Origin: Microbacterium protaetiae
GTDB lineage: Bacteria > Actinomycetota > Actinomycetes > Actinomycetales > Microbacteriaceae
Length of the DNA: 64,000 nucleotides
NCBI RefSeq assembly: GCF_004135285.1
Contig: NZ_CP035494.1
Location: 806,001 to 870,000, forward strand
Direction of reading: 5' to 3'
Both the position numbers and the translations under genes were made by a program. Of the stretch, positions 44,011 through 51,959 are shown piece by piece. Numbering within the stretch: the stretch's first letter is position 1; each line of letters opens with the position of its first letter. The notes under the pieces are model-generated. The model was not told the DNA's origin. It saw only the letters and a program-made list of their open reading frames with translations, and did not search any database.

Positions 44011-44859
44011 TCAGTCCACACTCCGCCGGGTGCGCGAGAGAGTCTCGATCACCGACTCGAGCGTCGGGTACTGGGCGTCGCGGCCGACCGCGAAGTAGTC
44101 CTCGGCATGCTGCAGGGGCGTGTACGGGTCACCCTGCACGTATCCGCGATACCGCCCGCCTGCCTGATGCAGGATCAGGATGCCGGCGGCGACGTCCCAC
44201 GGACTGGTGGCGAACCCCATCGTGGCGTCGGCCCAGCCCGCGGCCACGTGGGCCAGGTTCAGTGCCCCGCTGCCCAGGTTGCGCACGGCTTGGAAGTTCT
44301 CCAGCAGCAAGCGATGGGCCTGCAGCGCGTCATCGCCGAACATCTTCACGTCGATGGCAGCCGGAAAGCTCGAGACTATGGTCGCTCCGGCCTCCACCGG
44401 CGACGCGACCGCATGCAGCGGCTGGTCGTTGCGCCAGGCCCCGGTCAGATCCGCCGAGAAGAGATTGTCGGCGACCGGGTCGTAGACGACGCCGGCGACC
44501 ACTCGGGTGTCGATGGCCGCCGCTATCGACACGCACCACAGGGCGATGCCGCGGGCGAAGTTCGAGGTGCCGTCGATGGGGTCGATGTACCAGGTGACCC
44601 GGCCTTCCCCGCGCGTACCGCCCTCTTCGCCGATGATGACCGAGTCCGGCACCTCATCAAGGATGCGTGCGACGATCGACTTCTCGGCGGCCTTGTCGTG
44701 CACCGTGACGATGTCGTGCATGTCGCGTTTGAAGTCCACCTGCATCTGGGTGCGGAACGCCCGGCGCAGCTGATCGGCGACACCACGGGCAGCGGCGACG
44801 GCCGTGCCGCGCAGCGCGACCGATTCGGCGACGAGAGTGTCTTCGAGCACGGTGTTCAC
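44011..44859 (-). CDS. Inositol-monophosphatase-family phosphatase 2
   Basis: 282 aa. Metal ligands in IIGEEGGTRG, YIDPIDGTSNF and SPWDVAAGILIL. It is a paralogue of the enzyme at 40272-41081 (both have DPVADxLFSADL and HVAAGW). The GTG start at 44859 overlaps the stop of binding lipoprotein 2 (GTGA), so translation is coupled. The open frame continues upstream in another gene's sequence and is not credible. Probable role: dephosphorylation of an imported inositol or sugar phosphate. Confidence 0.9.
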   Translation of the reverse strand: MNTVLEDTLVAESVALRGTAVAAARGVADQLRRAFRTQMQVDFKRDMHDIVTVHDKAAEKSIVARILDEVPDSVIIGEEGGTRGEGRVTWYIDPIDGTSNFARGIALWCVSIAAAIDTRVVAGVVYDPVADNLFSADLTGAWRNDQPLHAVASPVEAGATIVSSFPAAIDVKMFGDDALQAHRLLLENFQAVRNLGSGALNLAHVAAGWADATMGFATSPWDVAAGILILHQAGGRYRGYVQGDPYTPLQHAEDYFAVGRDAQYPTLESVIETLSRTRRSVD

Positions 44860-46037
44860 GAGTTCACCTGCCAGAAGTCCTGCCAGTCGGGCAACGCCTC
44901 GTAGTCGTCCTTGGCCGTCGATGCGTCGAACTGGTAGATCTGATCCCAGATCTCGCCGACCCCGCTGGGTTCGTCGGCGGCGGCCGGCACCGTCGAATTC
45001 GTCGAGAACTTGCCGTCCGCGGTCTGGGGCGCGATCCCCTCCGCGGTGAACACGTAGTGGACGAACAGCTTGGCTGCATTCGGGCTCTTCGTTCCCGACG
45101 CGATCACGGCGGCCTTCTGATACGCGCGGCCCGAGAACGGCTCGATGCCTTCGCACAGCCCGAGCTTGAGGCCGGCGTCTTCGTTGTCGCGGAACTTCGC
45201 GGTGCTGATGAAGGCGAGGAACTGCTCATTCTGGCCGGGCGCGCCCGCGGTCGTGGCGGCGTCGTCGTCGGATTTGGTCACGAGCGGCTCGTTGGCGGCG
45301 AGGCGCTTGACCCACTCGGCGGTGGCGCTGTCTTCGTCGGTGTTCAGCGGCTCACCGAACTTGTCTTCGTACGCCTGTGCGACCTTGTCGTCGGCGTGGG
45401 TGGCCCACTGGTTGAACCAGTACATGTAGTCGCTCTTCAGGAGCGGATCCTGGAACGAGAGATGCCCCTTCCAGGACGCATCGGTCAGGTCCCAGATGTT
45501 GTCCACCGGGCACGAGTCGGCGAGTTCCCTGTTGTACGCCCAGACATTGGCCTCCTGAGTGATCACCGCCGGTGACTGGTACTGCGCGGGCACCTGGTCT
45601 TTCAGATCGGGCGGGAACCAGCTGACCACGTATCCCTGCGGCACCAGTTCGGCCTCGATGGCCGAGACGTCGGTGTTCAGGTACACATCGCCGCGCACGT
45701 TCTTGGACTGCGCCTCGCGCGAGACCACGTCGAGTTGCTCACCGGCCTTCATCTTCACTCCGGTGGCCTTGATGCCGTACTTCGCGGTGAACGCCTCGGC
45801 GATGTCGGTGATCTTGCCGGTGGAGTCGTAGACGGTCAGCGACCCTTCCTTCTTCGCGGCGGCGATCAGGGCATCCAGCGAGTAGTCCTCGTCAGAGATG
45901 CCCAGGGTGGCAGGATCGGCTGCCGCGCCGGCCGGCGCCGACGACGGCGCACACGCCGCCATCAGCAGGCCGGTTGCAGCGAGGCCGGCGACGGCGAACA
46001 GCTTCGTCCGCGTCGCACGGGACGTCTTGTCGTTCAT
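44856..46037 (-). CDS. ABC transporter substrate-binding lipoprotein 2 (AfuA/FbpA-like)
   Basis: 393 aa. Lipobox MAAC with Cys29 at the same position as in lipoprotein 1. SLTVYDSTGKITDIAEAF, HLSFQDPLL and TKSPNAAKLFVHYVF repeat the paralogue's layout. AAGGAGAG precedes the ATG. It lies between the ATPase gene and IMPase 2. Two binding proteins feeding one permease and ATPase would broaden the substrate range. The ligand is not known; a phosphorylated polyol is inferred from the operon content. Confidence 0.88.
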   Translation of the reverse strand: MNDKTSRATRTKLFAVAGLAATGLLMAACAPSSAPAGAAADPATLGISDEDYSLDALIAAAKKEGSLTVYDSTGKITDIAEAFTAKYGIKATGVKMKAGEQLDVVSREAQSKNVRGDVYLNTDVSAIEAELVPQGYVVSWFPPDLKDQVPAQYQSPAVITQEANVWAYNRELADSCPVDNIWDLTDASWKGHLSFQDPLLKSDYMYWFNQWATHADDKVAQAYEDKFGEPLNTDEDSATAEWVKRLAANEPLVTKSDDDAATTAGAPGQNEQFLAFISTAKFRDNEDAGLKLGLCEGIEPFSGRAYQKAAVIASGTKSPNAAKLFVHYVFTAEGIAPQTADGKFSTNSTVPAAADEPSGVGEIWDQIYQFDASTAKDDYEALPDWQDFWQVNS

Positions 46038-46066
46038 CTTCTCTCCTTGCTCGGGTGCGGGTGAAA

Positions 46067-47191
46067 TCAGACGGTGGCCAGGAGCGCGTCGGCGTCTGCC
46101 GAGCGCACGCCCTCGGTGTCGAACACGTGCAGGTCGGCGGGCTTGACCCACGCTCGCGCGCGGTCGCCGATGGCGACCGCCGGCGGCTCGCTGGTGATCA
46201 TGAACAGCTTCTGGTCGGCAGCAGTCAGCTCGACGATCCAGCTGCCGCCGGTGGGAAGGATGCCGGTGACCTCGGCGGGACAATGGAACGCGCCGTCGGG
46301 TGCCGGCGCATCCTCGGAGACAAGATGCACGGCCTCGGGACGGATGCCGATGGACCCGAGATCCTTCAGCTTGCCCAGACGGGTGCTCGCGTAGCCGATG
46401 GCTGCCACGCCCAGCCCGCCGGCGGCATCGTTGGCCAGCTCGACGATGTTTATCGGCGAGTTGCCGACGAACTCGGCCACGAACCGGTTGGCCGGACGGT
46501 TGTAGATCTCGTCGGGCGTGCCGACCTGCTGCAGCAGACCCTCGCTCATCACCGCGATCTTGGTGGCCAGGGTCATGGCCTCCCACTGATCGTGGGTGAC
46601 GAAGACGATGGTGGTGTCGAACTCACCGTGCAGCCGCTTCAGCTCGGCGCGCATCTCCAGGCGCAGACGGGCGTCGAGGTTCGACAGCGGCTCATCGAGC
46701 AGCAGCACATCGGGGCTGACCGCCAGCATGCGCGCGAGGGCGACCCGCTGCTGCTGACCTCCGGAGAGCTGCGACGGGTACCGATCCGTGTACCGCTCGA
46801 TCCCGAGGGCCTTCATGACGGTGTCGGCCCGCTCGGTGCGGCTCTTCTTGTCGACCTTGCGCAGACGCAGGCCGAACTCCACGTTGTCGCGGATGCTCAG
46901 GTGCGGCCACAGCGCGTAGCTCTGGAACACCAGGCCCATACCGCGCTTCTCCGGCGGCACGAAGACGCCGTCGTCGACGGCATCCACTGCTCGCTCGCCG
47001 ACGACGATCTTGCCGCCGGTGAGGTGCTCAAGTCCCGCGATCATGCGCAGCGTGGTGGTCTTTCCGCATCCGGAGGGCCCCAGCAGGCACATGAATTCGG
47101 CGTCGCCGATCTCGAGGTTCAGGTCGCGCACCGCGCTGGCGCCACCGCCGCCGTAGTTCTTCTCAACGCGCTCGAGGTTGATCGTCGGCAT
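46067..47191 (-). CDS. ABC transporter ATP-binding protein (FbpC/PotA type)
   Basis: 374 aa. Walker A GPSGCGKTT (about 38), signature LSGGQQQRVALARML, Walker B VLLLDEPLSNLD, switch His in VTHDQWEAM. The C-terminal 120 residues form a TOBE-type regulatory domain. The start at 47191 is 3 bases after the permease stop. It drives the fused permease encoded immediately upstream and serves two binding proteins encoded downstream. Confidence 0.92.
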   Translation of the reverse strand: MPTINLERVEKNYGGGGASAVRDLNLEIGDAEFMCLLGPSGCGKTTTLRMIAGLEHLTGGKIVVGERAVDAVDDGVFVPPEKRGMGLVFQSYALWPHLSIRDNVEFGLRLRKVDKKSRTERADTVMKALGIERYTDRYPSQLSGGQQQRVALARMLAVSPDVLLLDEPLSNLDARLRLEMRAELKRLHGEFDTTIVFVTHDQWEAMTLATKIAVMSEGLLQQVGTPDEIYNRPANRFVAEFVGNSPINIVELANDAAGGLGVAAIGYASTRLGKLKDLGSIGIRPEAVHLVSEDAPAPDGAFHCPAEVTGILPTGGSWIVELTAADQKLFMITSEPPAVAIGDRARAWVKPADLHVFDTEGVRSADADALLATV

Positions 47192-47193
47192 GT

Positions 47194-49062
47194 CTACTTG
47201 CCCATCCCATCTGCGAGGTTGCTCCCCGCGAGCTTTTGTCCCAGGACCGTTCCGAAGAATGCGAGTGCAGCCACCATCAGCACCACGGCGTTGGCCGCCT
47301 GGTCGTAGCCGTAGTCGACGAGCTGCACGGAGTAGGTGGTCAGCACATTCGTGCCAGGCACGGCGAGGATGACCACGAGGCTCAGGCCCTTCACGCCCGA
47401 GATGAACGGCAGCAGGATGCCGCTGGAGAACGAGCTCTTCTGAATCGGGATCACCACCCGGCGCATGCGCGTCCACCAGCCGGCCCCGGCCACCTGCGCG
47501 GCCTCCTCCGGGTCCTTGCCCAGCTGCATCATCGCCGATATCCCGGCGCGCGAGGCGTACGGCATCTGCTCGGCGATGAAGGCGAGCACGAGGATCGCCC
47601 AGGTTCCGTAGAGAGCGGGGACCGGGCCGCGCTGCACTGCGAACAGCGAAAGGTAGGCGACGGCGAACGCGATGCCGGGTACCAAGTAGGGCAGGAACGT
47701 GACATTGCGCAGCATCCATCCCACCGGGCGCACGGGAGTGCGAACCACGACGTATCCGACGAGCATGCCCAGGATGCCTGCTGTGACCGAAGCCACTCCC
47801 ACCATCCAGAGGCTGTTCCACGCCGCCATCCAGAAATCACCGGTCAGCAGTACGCCACGCGACATCGCCACGGTCGGCAGATCGTGTCCGATCCAGAAGT
47901 CGAGGGTGAAGTTGCCCCAGGTGAACTTGCCGGGGATCTTCATGATCGTGGTCAAGAAGAGAGTCATCAGCGGCAGCACGACGCTGAAGGCGAAGACCGC
48001 CACCGGAACGAGCGTCATCGGCAGACGCCAGCGGCCCAGCTGCGTGGTGCGGTCCATCGACCCCTTCGAGCCGATCGTGACGAACTTGCGCCCCTCGCGG
48101 ACCATCCAGGCATCCACGACCAGCGAGATGATCCCGATCAGGATGATCGCGCCGGCGATGACGGCGGCCACACCGGTCTGTCGGGAGGAGATGTTGCGGT
48201 ACAGGGATGTCGCGAGCACGTCGTATCGCACCGGCATCCCGAGCACGTACGCGACGCCGAACTCGCCCAGGCACTTCGCGAACATCAGGATCACCGCCGA
48301 GGTGAGCGAGGGCAGCATCAGCGGGATGATGACCCGTCGGGCGACATGGATCTTGCCGGCCCCGAGGATGCGGGCCGAGTCCTCCAGCTGCGAGTCGAAG
48401 CGGCGCAGGGCATTGCCGAACAGCAGGATCACGAACGGCGAGTAGTGCAGTGCGAGCACGAGCGAGATCGGCACAAAGCCATACGACATCCAGTCCGGGG
48501 GCTCTATCCCGAGGGTCTCGAGCCAGCCCGCCTGGCCGCCGACCTTGCGGTTCTTGAACAGGTTCGTCCAGGCAAGAGCGAAGGTCCACGCCGGAAGCAT
48601 GTAGGGGACGATGAGCGCGGTCATGAACCACTTGCGTCCCCAGATGTTCGTGCGGCTGAGCAGCCAGGCCAGCACACCGCCGATGACCAGCGCCAGCACG
48701 ATGGCGGTCAAGGCGATGCCCAGCGTGTGTCCGAGCGGCCGCCAGAAAAGGTCGGCGGCCACCGGTGAGGCGAACACGCGATGCAGGTAGTAGGCGGTGA
48801 GCGATCCGAAGCCACTGCCGGCGCGGCTTTCGTCGCCGTACTGCACCCGCACCGCGTCGGAGAGCATCGTCACGATCGGGACGACGATCAGATAGAGGAA
48901 GAGGGCCAGCGCCGCGATCCCGATGATCGTGGTGGGCTCGCGGAACGCGATCTTCATCCGGTAGATCCAGCGCCGCGATCGCGGGCCTCGCCCGTTCGGG
49001 GGCGGTGGGGTGGCACCGGGGGCGGTGTGGTCGTGTGTCGGAGCGGTCAGGGTTTGACTCAT
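47194..49062 (-). CDS. ABC transporter permease, fused two-domain (FbpB type)
   Basis: 622 aa with about 12 hydrophobic segments forming two complete permease domains. The coupling (EAA-type) loops are FDSQLEDSARILGAG in the first half and MMQLGKDPEEAAQVAGAG in the second. The N-terminal 45 residues are Pro/Gly/His-rich and cytoplasmic. This fused layout is typical of iron, thiamine, phosphonate and hexose-phosphate importers. First gene of the eight-gene block; its promoter region lies at 49149-49195. Confidence 0.92.
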   Translation of the reverse strand: MSQTLTAPTHDHTAPGATPPPPNGRGPRSRRWIYRMKIAFREPTTIIGIAALALFLYLIVVPIVTMLSDAVRVQYGDESRAGSGFGSLTAYYLHRVFASPVAADLFWRPLGHTLGIALTAIVLALVIGGVLAWLLSRTNIWGRKWFMTALIVPYMLPAWTFALAWTNLFKNRKVGGQAGWLETLGIEPPDWMSYGFVPISLVLALHYSPFVILLFGNALRRFDSQLEDSARILGAGKIHVARRVIIPLMLPSLTSAVILMFAKCLGEFGVAYVLGMPVRYDVLATSLYRNISSRQTGVAAVIAGAIILIGIISLVVDAWMVREGRKFVTIGSKGSMDRTTQLGRWRLPMTLVPVAVFAFSVVLPLMTLFLTTIMKIPGKFTWGNFTLDFWIGHDLPTVAMSRGVLLTGDFWMAAWNSLWMVGVASVTAGILGMLVGYVVVRTPVRPVGWMLRNVTFLPYLVPGIAFAVAYLSLFAVQRGPVPALYGTWAILVLAFIAEQMPYASRAGISAMMQLGKDPEEAAQVAGAGWWTRMRRVVIPIQKSSFSSGILLPFISGVKGLSLVVILAVPGTNVLTTYSVQLVDYGYDQAANAVVLMVAALAFFGTVLGQKLAGSNLADGMGK

Positions 49063-49148
49063 CGCAGACGCCGTCGTCCTTCATCATTCAGTCATCGATG
49101 CGCGGGCACCGACATGTCGTATCGGGTACTACATGTCCTTATGTCCTT

Positions 49149-49195
49149 ACAATAACACAACCGCGTGCATTGTCCAGGACTTTGTGCAGACAAAG
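49149..49195 (-). promoter_or_regulatory. Promoter and palindrome upstream of the phosphatase/ABC block
   Basis: On the minus strand, TGGACA (49171-49176) and TATTGT (49149-49154) lie 16 bases apart. Directly upstream is the palindrome CTTTGT-GCAG-ACAAAG (49180-49195, perfect 6-bp arms), a possible operator. Between the promoter and the gene there is a tandem repeat of ATGTCCTT (49133-49148, plus strand). The region lies in a 190-base gap and is the likely start of the eight-gene transcript. Confidence 0.5.
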
Positions 49196-49210
49196 TGTGG
49201 TCACAGGGAT

Positions 49211-49238
49211 GGGGTGCCCGAGTCTGCTCGGACACCCC
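49211..49238 (-). terminator. Terminator-like hairpin after the phytase gene
   Basis: GGGGTGCCCGAG and its partner pair over 11 of 12 bases with a short loop, 14 bases past the stop of the histidine phosphatase gene. It separates that gene from the ABC operon. Confidence 0.65.
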
Positions 49239-49252
49239 ATCTCGACCTTCCT

Positions 49253-50701
49253 CTACCGTACGTCGGCGAGGCAGCGCGTCAATTCGTCGGCGCTGTAGAA
49301 GAAGCTGTTCGGATGGATCGGCCGGCAGGTGCCGCCGAACGCCGTCTCCTGCTCGTTGTAGAGCATCTTCACGATGGTGCGGTGATGCGGACCCTGGTAG
49401 ACGTCCCACTGCAGGTTCGCCGCCATCGGCGCGACCTGCGCCCCACGCCAGGGGTTGCCGGCATAGTCGAACAGGTCGCCTGCCGGCTGCGACACGGTGC
49501 TTCCGGGCAGTTTCAACAGCGCGGCCAGGGGGATGATCTCCTCAGCGTGCGCGAACCGGAACTCGGCGGCGTAGGCCTCCTCGCCGTTCGCGGCGGCCTC
49601 GACCGAGTCGAGGAACGCATCGACCAGAACGTGCGACATCTCATACGTGACATCCGAACCGGCAAACGCCGGTCCCTTCTCGTAGAAATCCTTCGCGTCG
49701 GAGAGATACGCGAAGGTCGCGGCATCCTCGTCGGTCAGATACGGCGTCATGTCCACGTCGGCGTCCAGCGCCATGCCGGGCGCGATCACGTACAGCTCAT
49801 AGATGTCCGAGGCCACGTCGACGACCGTCTGCAGGTGCGTCTTGCCCTTGCCATGGTCGACGAGGTCGAACTCGCCCGCGTCGATCCGGGCGACGAACTC
49901 GGGCGTGAACAGACGGTTCACCACGTCGCGCGCCGTCGTGGCGATCGCGGGCACCTGCTCGAGCTCGTCGTTCACCTCGGCCAGCTGGTCGGAGTCCTCA
50001 TACGCGAGGTAGGCGGGGTCGCTGTCGTGGAAGTAGAGCAGATCCTTGTCGTAGGTCTGCGGGGTGATGACCTCGGCCAGCGCCGGGTAGGCCTCTTCGA
50101 GGCCGTCGACGAAGCTGTCGGCGCTGTCCACGGCACGATCCACGCCCGACGACACGATGCTGATCGGGGTATCGTGTGCGACCGCTGTCGTGAACAGCGA
50201 CCTCATCCGGGCGACTGCGCGTTCGGCGATCTGCGCCTGCTCCTGGGCACCGAGGGTGCTGAGGATGCCGTAACCGAGATCGTCGTGCACGGCGATGATC
50301 TCTTGCAGATCGGCGCCCAGCTGCTCACCGAGCTCAGTCAGGCCGCCATCCGCGTCGGCGATCTGCCAGAGCTGCCAGAGCAGGTCGTCGTACTTCTTGC
50401 TCGACAGGGCCCGGGCGCCGTGCCGACTCACGTGTTCGATGAGCACCGGGTGGTAGCTGCCGGGCGCCTTCTCGTAGGTGCGGGCATCTTGGAACGGCTC
50501 GTACACCGCCTTCGTGCCGTACAGGTTGCCGGTGGTGCGCACCTGCTCGTTCTGCTGGCCGTGCCCGTTGCCGTGCCCGTTGCCATGTCCGTTGCCGTGT
50601 GCAAACGCCGGACCGCCCTGCAAGAACAGGGCGGCCGCGAGCGTGCCCACGGCCAGGGCCGCGGTTCCGACGCGTCCACGTCGACGCAATCGATGAGACA
50701 T
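49253..50701 (-). CDS. Secreted histidine phosphatase, MINPP/phytase-like
   Basis: 482 aa. A signal peptide ends at about residue 34 (PAFA). It is followed by a short HGNG repeat of four copies that could bind metal. The catalytic RHGAR is at 93-97, and the proton-donor motif is HAEEI (about 395), i.e. His-Ala-Glu as in multiple inositol polyphosphate phosphatases rather than the His-Asp of classical phytases. It should act outside the cell on phytate or other inositol phosphates. AGGAGG stands 7 bases before the ATG. It lies on the same strand just upstream of the ABC/phosphatase block. Confidence 0.88.
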   Translation of the reverse strand: MSHRLRRRGRVGTAALAVGTLAAALFLQGGPAFAHGNGHGNGHGNGHGQQNEQVRTTGNLYGTKAVYEPFQDARTYEKAPGSYHPVLIEHVSRHGARALSSKKYDDLLWQLWQIADADGGLTELGEQLGADLQEIIAVHDDLGYGILSTLGAQEQAQIAERAVARMRSLFTTAVAHDTPISIVSSGVDRAVDSADSFVDGLEEAYPALAEVITPQTYDKDLLYFHDSDPAYLAYEDSDQLAEVNDELEQVPAIATTARDVVNRLFTPEFVARIDAGEFDLVDHGKGKTHLQTVVDVASDIYELYVIAPGMALDADVDMTPYLTDEDAATFAYLSDAKDFYEKGPAFAGSDVTYEMSHVLVDAFLDSVEAAANGEEAYAAEFRFAHAEEIIPLAALLKLPGSTVSQPAGDLFDYAGNPWRGAQVAPMAANLQWDVYQGPHHRTIVKMLYNEQETAFGGTCRPIHPNSFFYSADELTRCLADVR

Positions 50702-50806
50702 CCGATTTCCTCCTCTTCGCCCGAAGGCTTGGGGTGAGGCGTCGCCGGACGCGCGCGACAGGGGGTCCGCCTCGACGGCGGCGACAGCCTCCTGGTGTTT
50801 GTCAGG

Positions 50807-50836
50807 ACAATAGAATGTCTAAGCAATTGCTGTCAA
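50807..50836 (-). promoter_or_regulatory. Promoter of the phytase gene
   Basis: On the minus strand, a consensus TTGACA (50831-50836) and TATTGT (50807-50812) are 18 bases apart. The perfect palindrome AGCAATTGCT (50822-50831) lies over the -35 edge and spacer and could be an operator. The same TATTGT -10 sequence is used in the likely promoter of the ABC block. Confidence 0.55.
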
Positions 50837-50939
50837 GGGCCCGCCGTGATTTCGACCGCCGCGCGCGTGTACATGAGACGAGGAGATCTCGCGCATCGCT
50901 GCCGGCGGGTGGGATGCCGCGGGCCGGCGCGCCCGGAGG

Positions 50940-51039
50940 GGACAACTCGTACAACCCGAGGACAACTCGGGCAACAACTGGACAACTCGTGCAACACCTG
51001 GACAACTCGGGCAACCCGAGGACAACTCGGCGAGAAGTC
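50940..51039. repeat. Array of five 20-bp direct repeats (GGACAACTCGNGCAAC type), copy 2
   Basis: Units begin at 50940, 50960, 50980, 51000 and 51020, an exact 20-base period. Consensus GGACAACTCGNGCAACNMNN. The left flank GGATGCCGCGGGCCGGCGCG resembles that of the array at 29492. The last unit lies 46 bases before the stop of the SDR gene at 51066, again on that gene's 3' side. The rest of the 364-base gap holds the phytase promoter; no gene is seen. Confidence 0.9.
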
Positions 51040-51065
51040 GGGGCGCGCGGAGCGGGGGGCGCGGG

Positions 51066-51905
51066 TCAGTCGAGGAAGATGTCGGGGAAGAGCTGCGCGT
51101 CGGGGGTGCCGGGCACGGCCGCATAGCCCGACAGGTCGGTGACGCCGGCGGCGGCCAGCACGTCCTCGACGATCAGGCTCTGCCCGGTCAGCTCGCGCGA
51201 GGGCTGCGTGATCACCTCGTAGGCGGCGTCGGCATAGATCTCGGGGGTGCGGCTGGCGCGCATCATCCGGTCACCACCCAGCGAATACTGCACGGCCGCG
51301 GTCGCTATCGTCGTGCGCGGCCACAACGTGTTCGCGGCGATCCCCTTCTCGGCGAACTCGGCGGCCAGGCCCAGCGTCACCATCGACATGCCGTACTTCG
51401 CAAGCGTGTATCCGGTGTGTGCACCCAGCCAGCGCGGCGTGATGTTCAGCGGCGGCGACAGCGACAGGATGTGCGGGTTGGTCGACTCGGCGAGCATCGG
51501 CAGCGCCGCCCGCGAAAGCATGAAGGTGCCGCGCACATTGACGTCCTGCATGAGGTCGTACTTCTTCGCCGACAGCTCGAGCGAACCCGACAGGTCGATC
51601 ACGCTCGCGTTGTTGACGATGATGTCGATCCCGCCGAACTCGCCCTGGGTCTTCAGCACGGCGCTGGAGACGTCGTCGTCGTTGCGCACATCGCCGACGA
51701 TCGGCAGGGCGCGGCCGCCGGCATCCCTGATCTGGTCGGCCGCCGTGTGCACGGTGCCCTCCAGCTTCGGATGGGGCGTGTCGGTCTTGGCCAGCAGCGC
51801 GATGTTGGCGCCGTCGCGCGCAGCGCGCAGGGCGATGGCCAGACCGATTCCGCGGCTGCCGCCCGACATCAGAATCGTCTTGCCGGCCAGGGACGTGTCG
51901 GTCAT
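51066..51905 (-). CDS. Short-chain dehydrogenase, HSDL2-like
   Basis: 279 aa. Cofactor motif ILMSGGSRGIGLAIA at residues 11-25, the NNAS motif (IIVNNASV), and the catalytic Tyr-x3-Lys in YTLAKYG. The ILSLSPPLN and ITPRWLGAHTGYTLAKYG stretch is typical of the HSDL2/SDR group found with lipid genes. Probable NAD(P)-dependent alcohol dehydrogenase of unknown substrate. A stem-loop separates it from the enoyl-CoA hydratase gene upstream. Confidence 0.85.
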   Translation of the reverse strand: MTDTSLAGKTILMSGGSRGIGLAIALRAARDGANIALLAKTDTPHPKLEGTVHTAADQIRDAGGRALPIVGDVRNDDDVSSAVLKTQGEFGGIDIIVNNASVIDLSGSLELSAKKYDLMQDVNVRGTFMLSRAALPMLAESTNPHILSLSPPLNITPRWLGAHTGYTLAKYGMSMVTLGLAAEFAEKGIAANTLWPRTTIATAAVQYSLGGDRMMRASRTPEIYADAAYEVITQPSRELTGQSLIVEDVLAAAGVTDLSGYAAVPGTPDAQLFPDIFLD

Positions 51906-51932
51906 GTGCTGCCTTTCGTTCGAGGGACGGAT

Positions 51933-51955
51933 GCCGCAGCCCGGCCGGCTGCGGC
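51933..51955 (-). terminator. Intercistronic hairpin between enoyl-CoA hydratase and SDR genes
   Basis: GCCGCAGCC and GGCTGCGGC form a perfect 9-bp stem with a 5-base loop just past the hydratase stop. Confidence 0.6.
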
Positions 51956-51959
51956 GGTG

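Noticed and set aside
47236..48768. A 510-codon frame opposite the fused permease
   Set aside because: Antisense shadow rich in His, Asp and Arg; the permease on the other strand is unambiguous.
50940..51039. DnaA-box cluster or plasmid origin iterons
   Set aside because: TTGTCC on the minus strand resembles half of an actinobacterial DnaA box, but the remaining bases do not fit. No replication gene is near and the array lies 3' of a metabolic gene.
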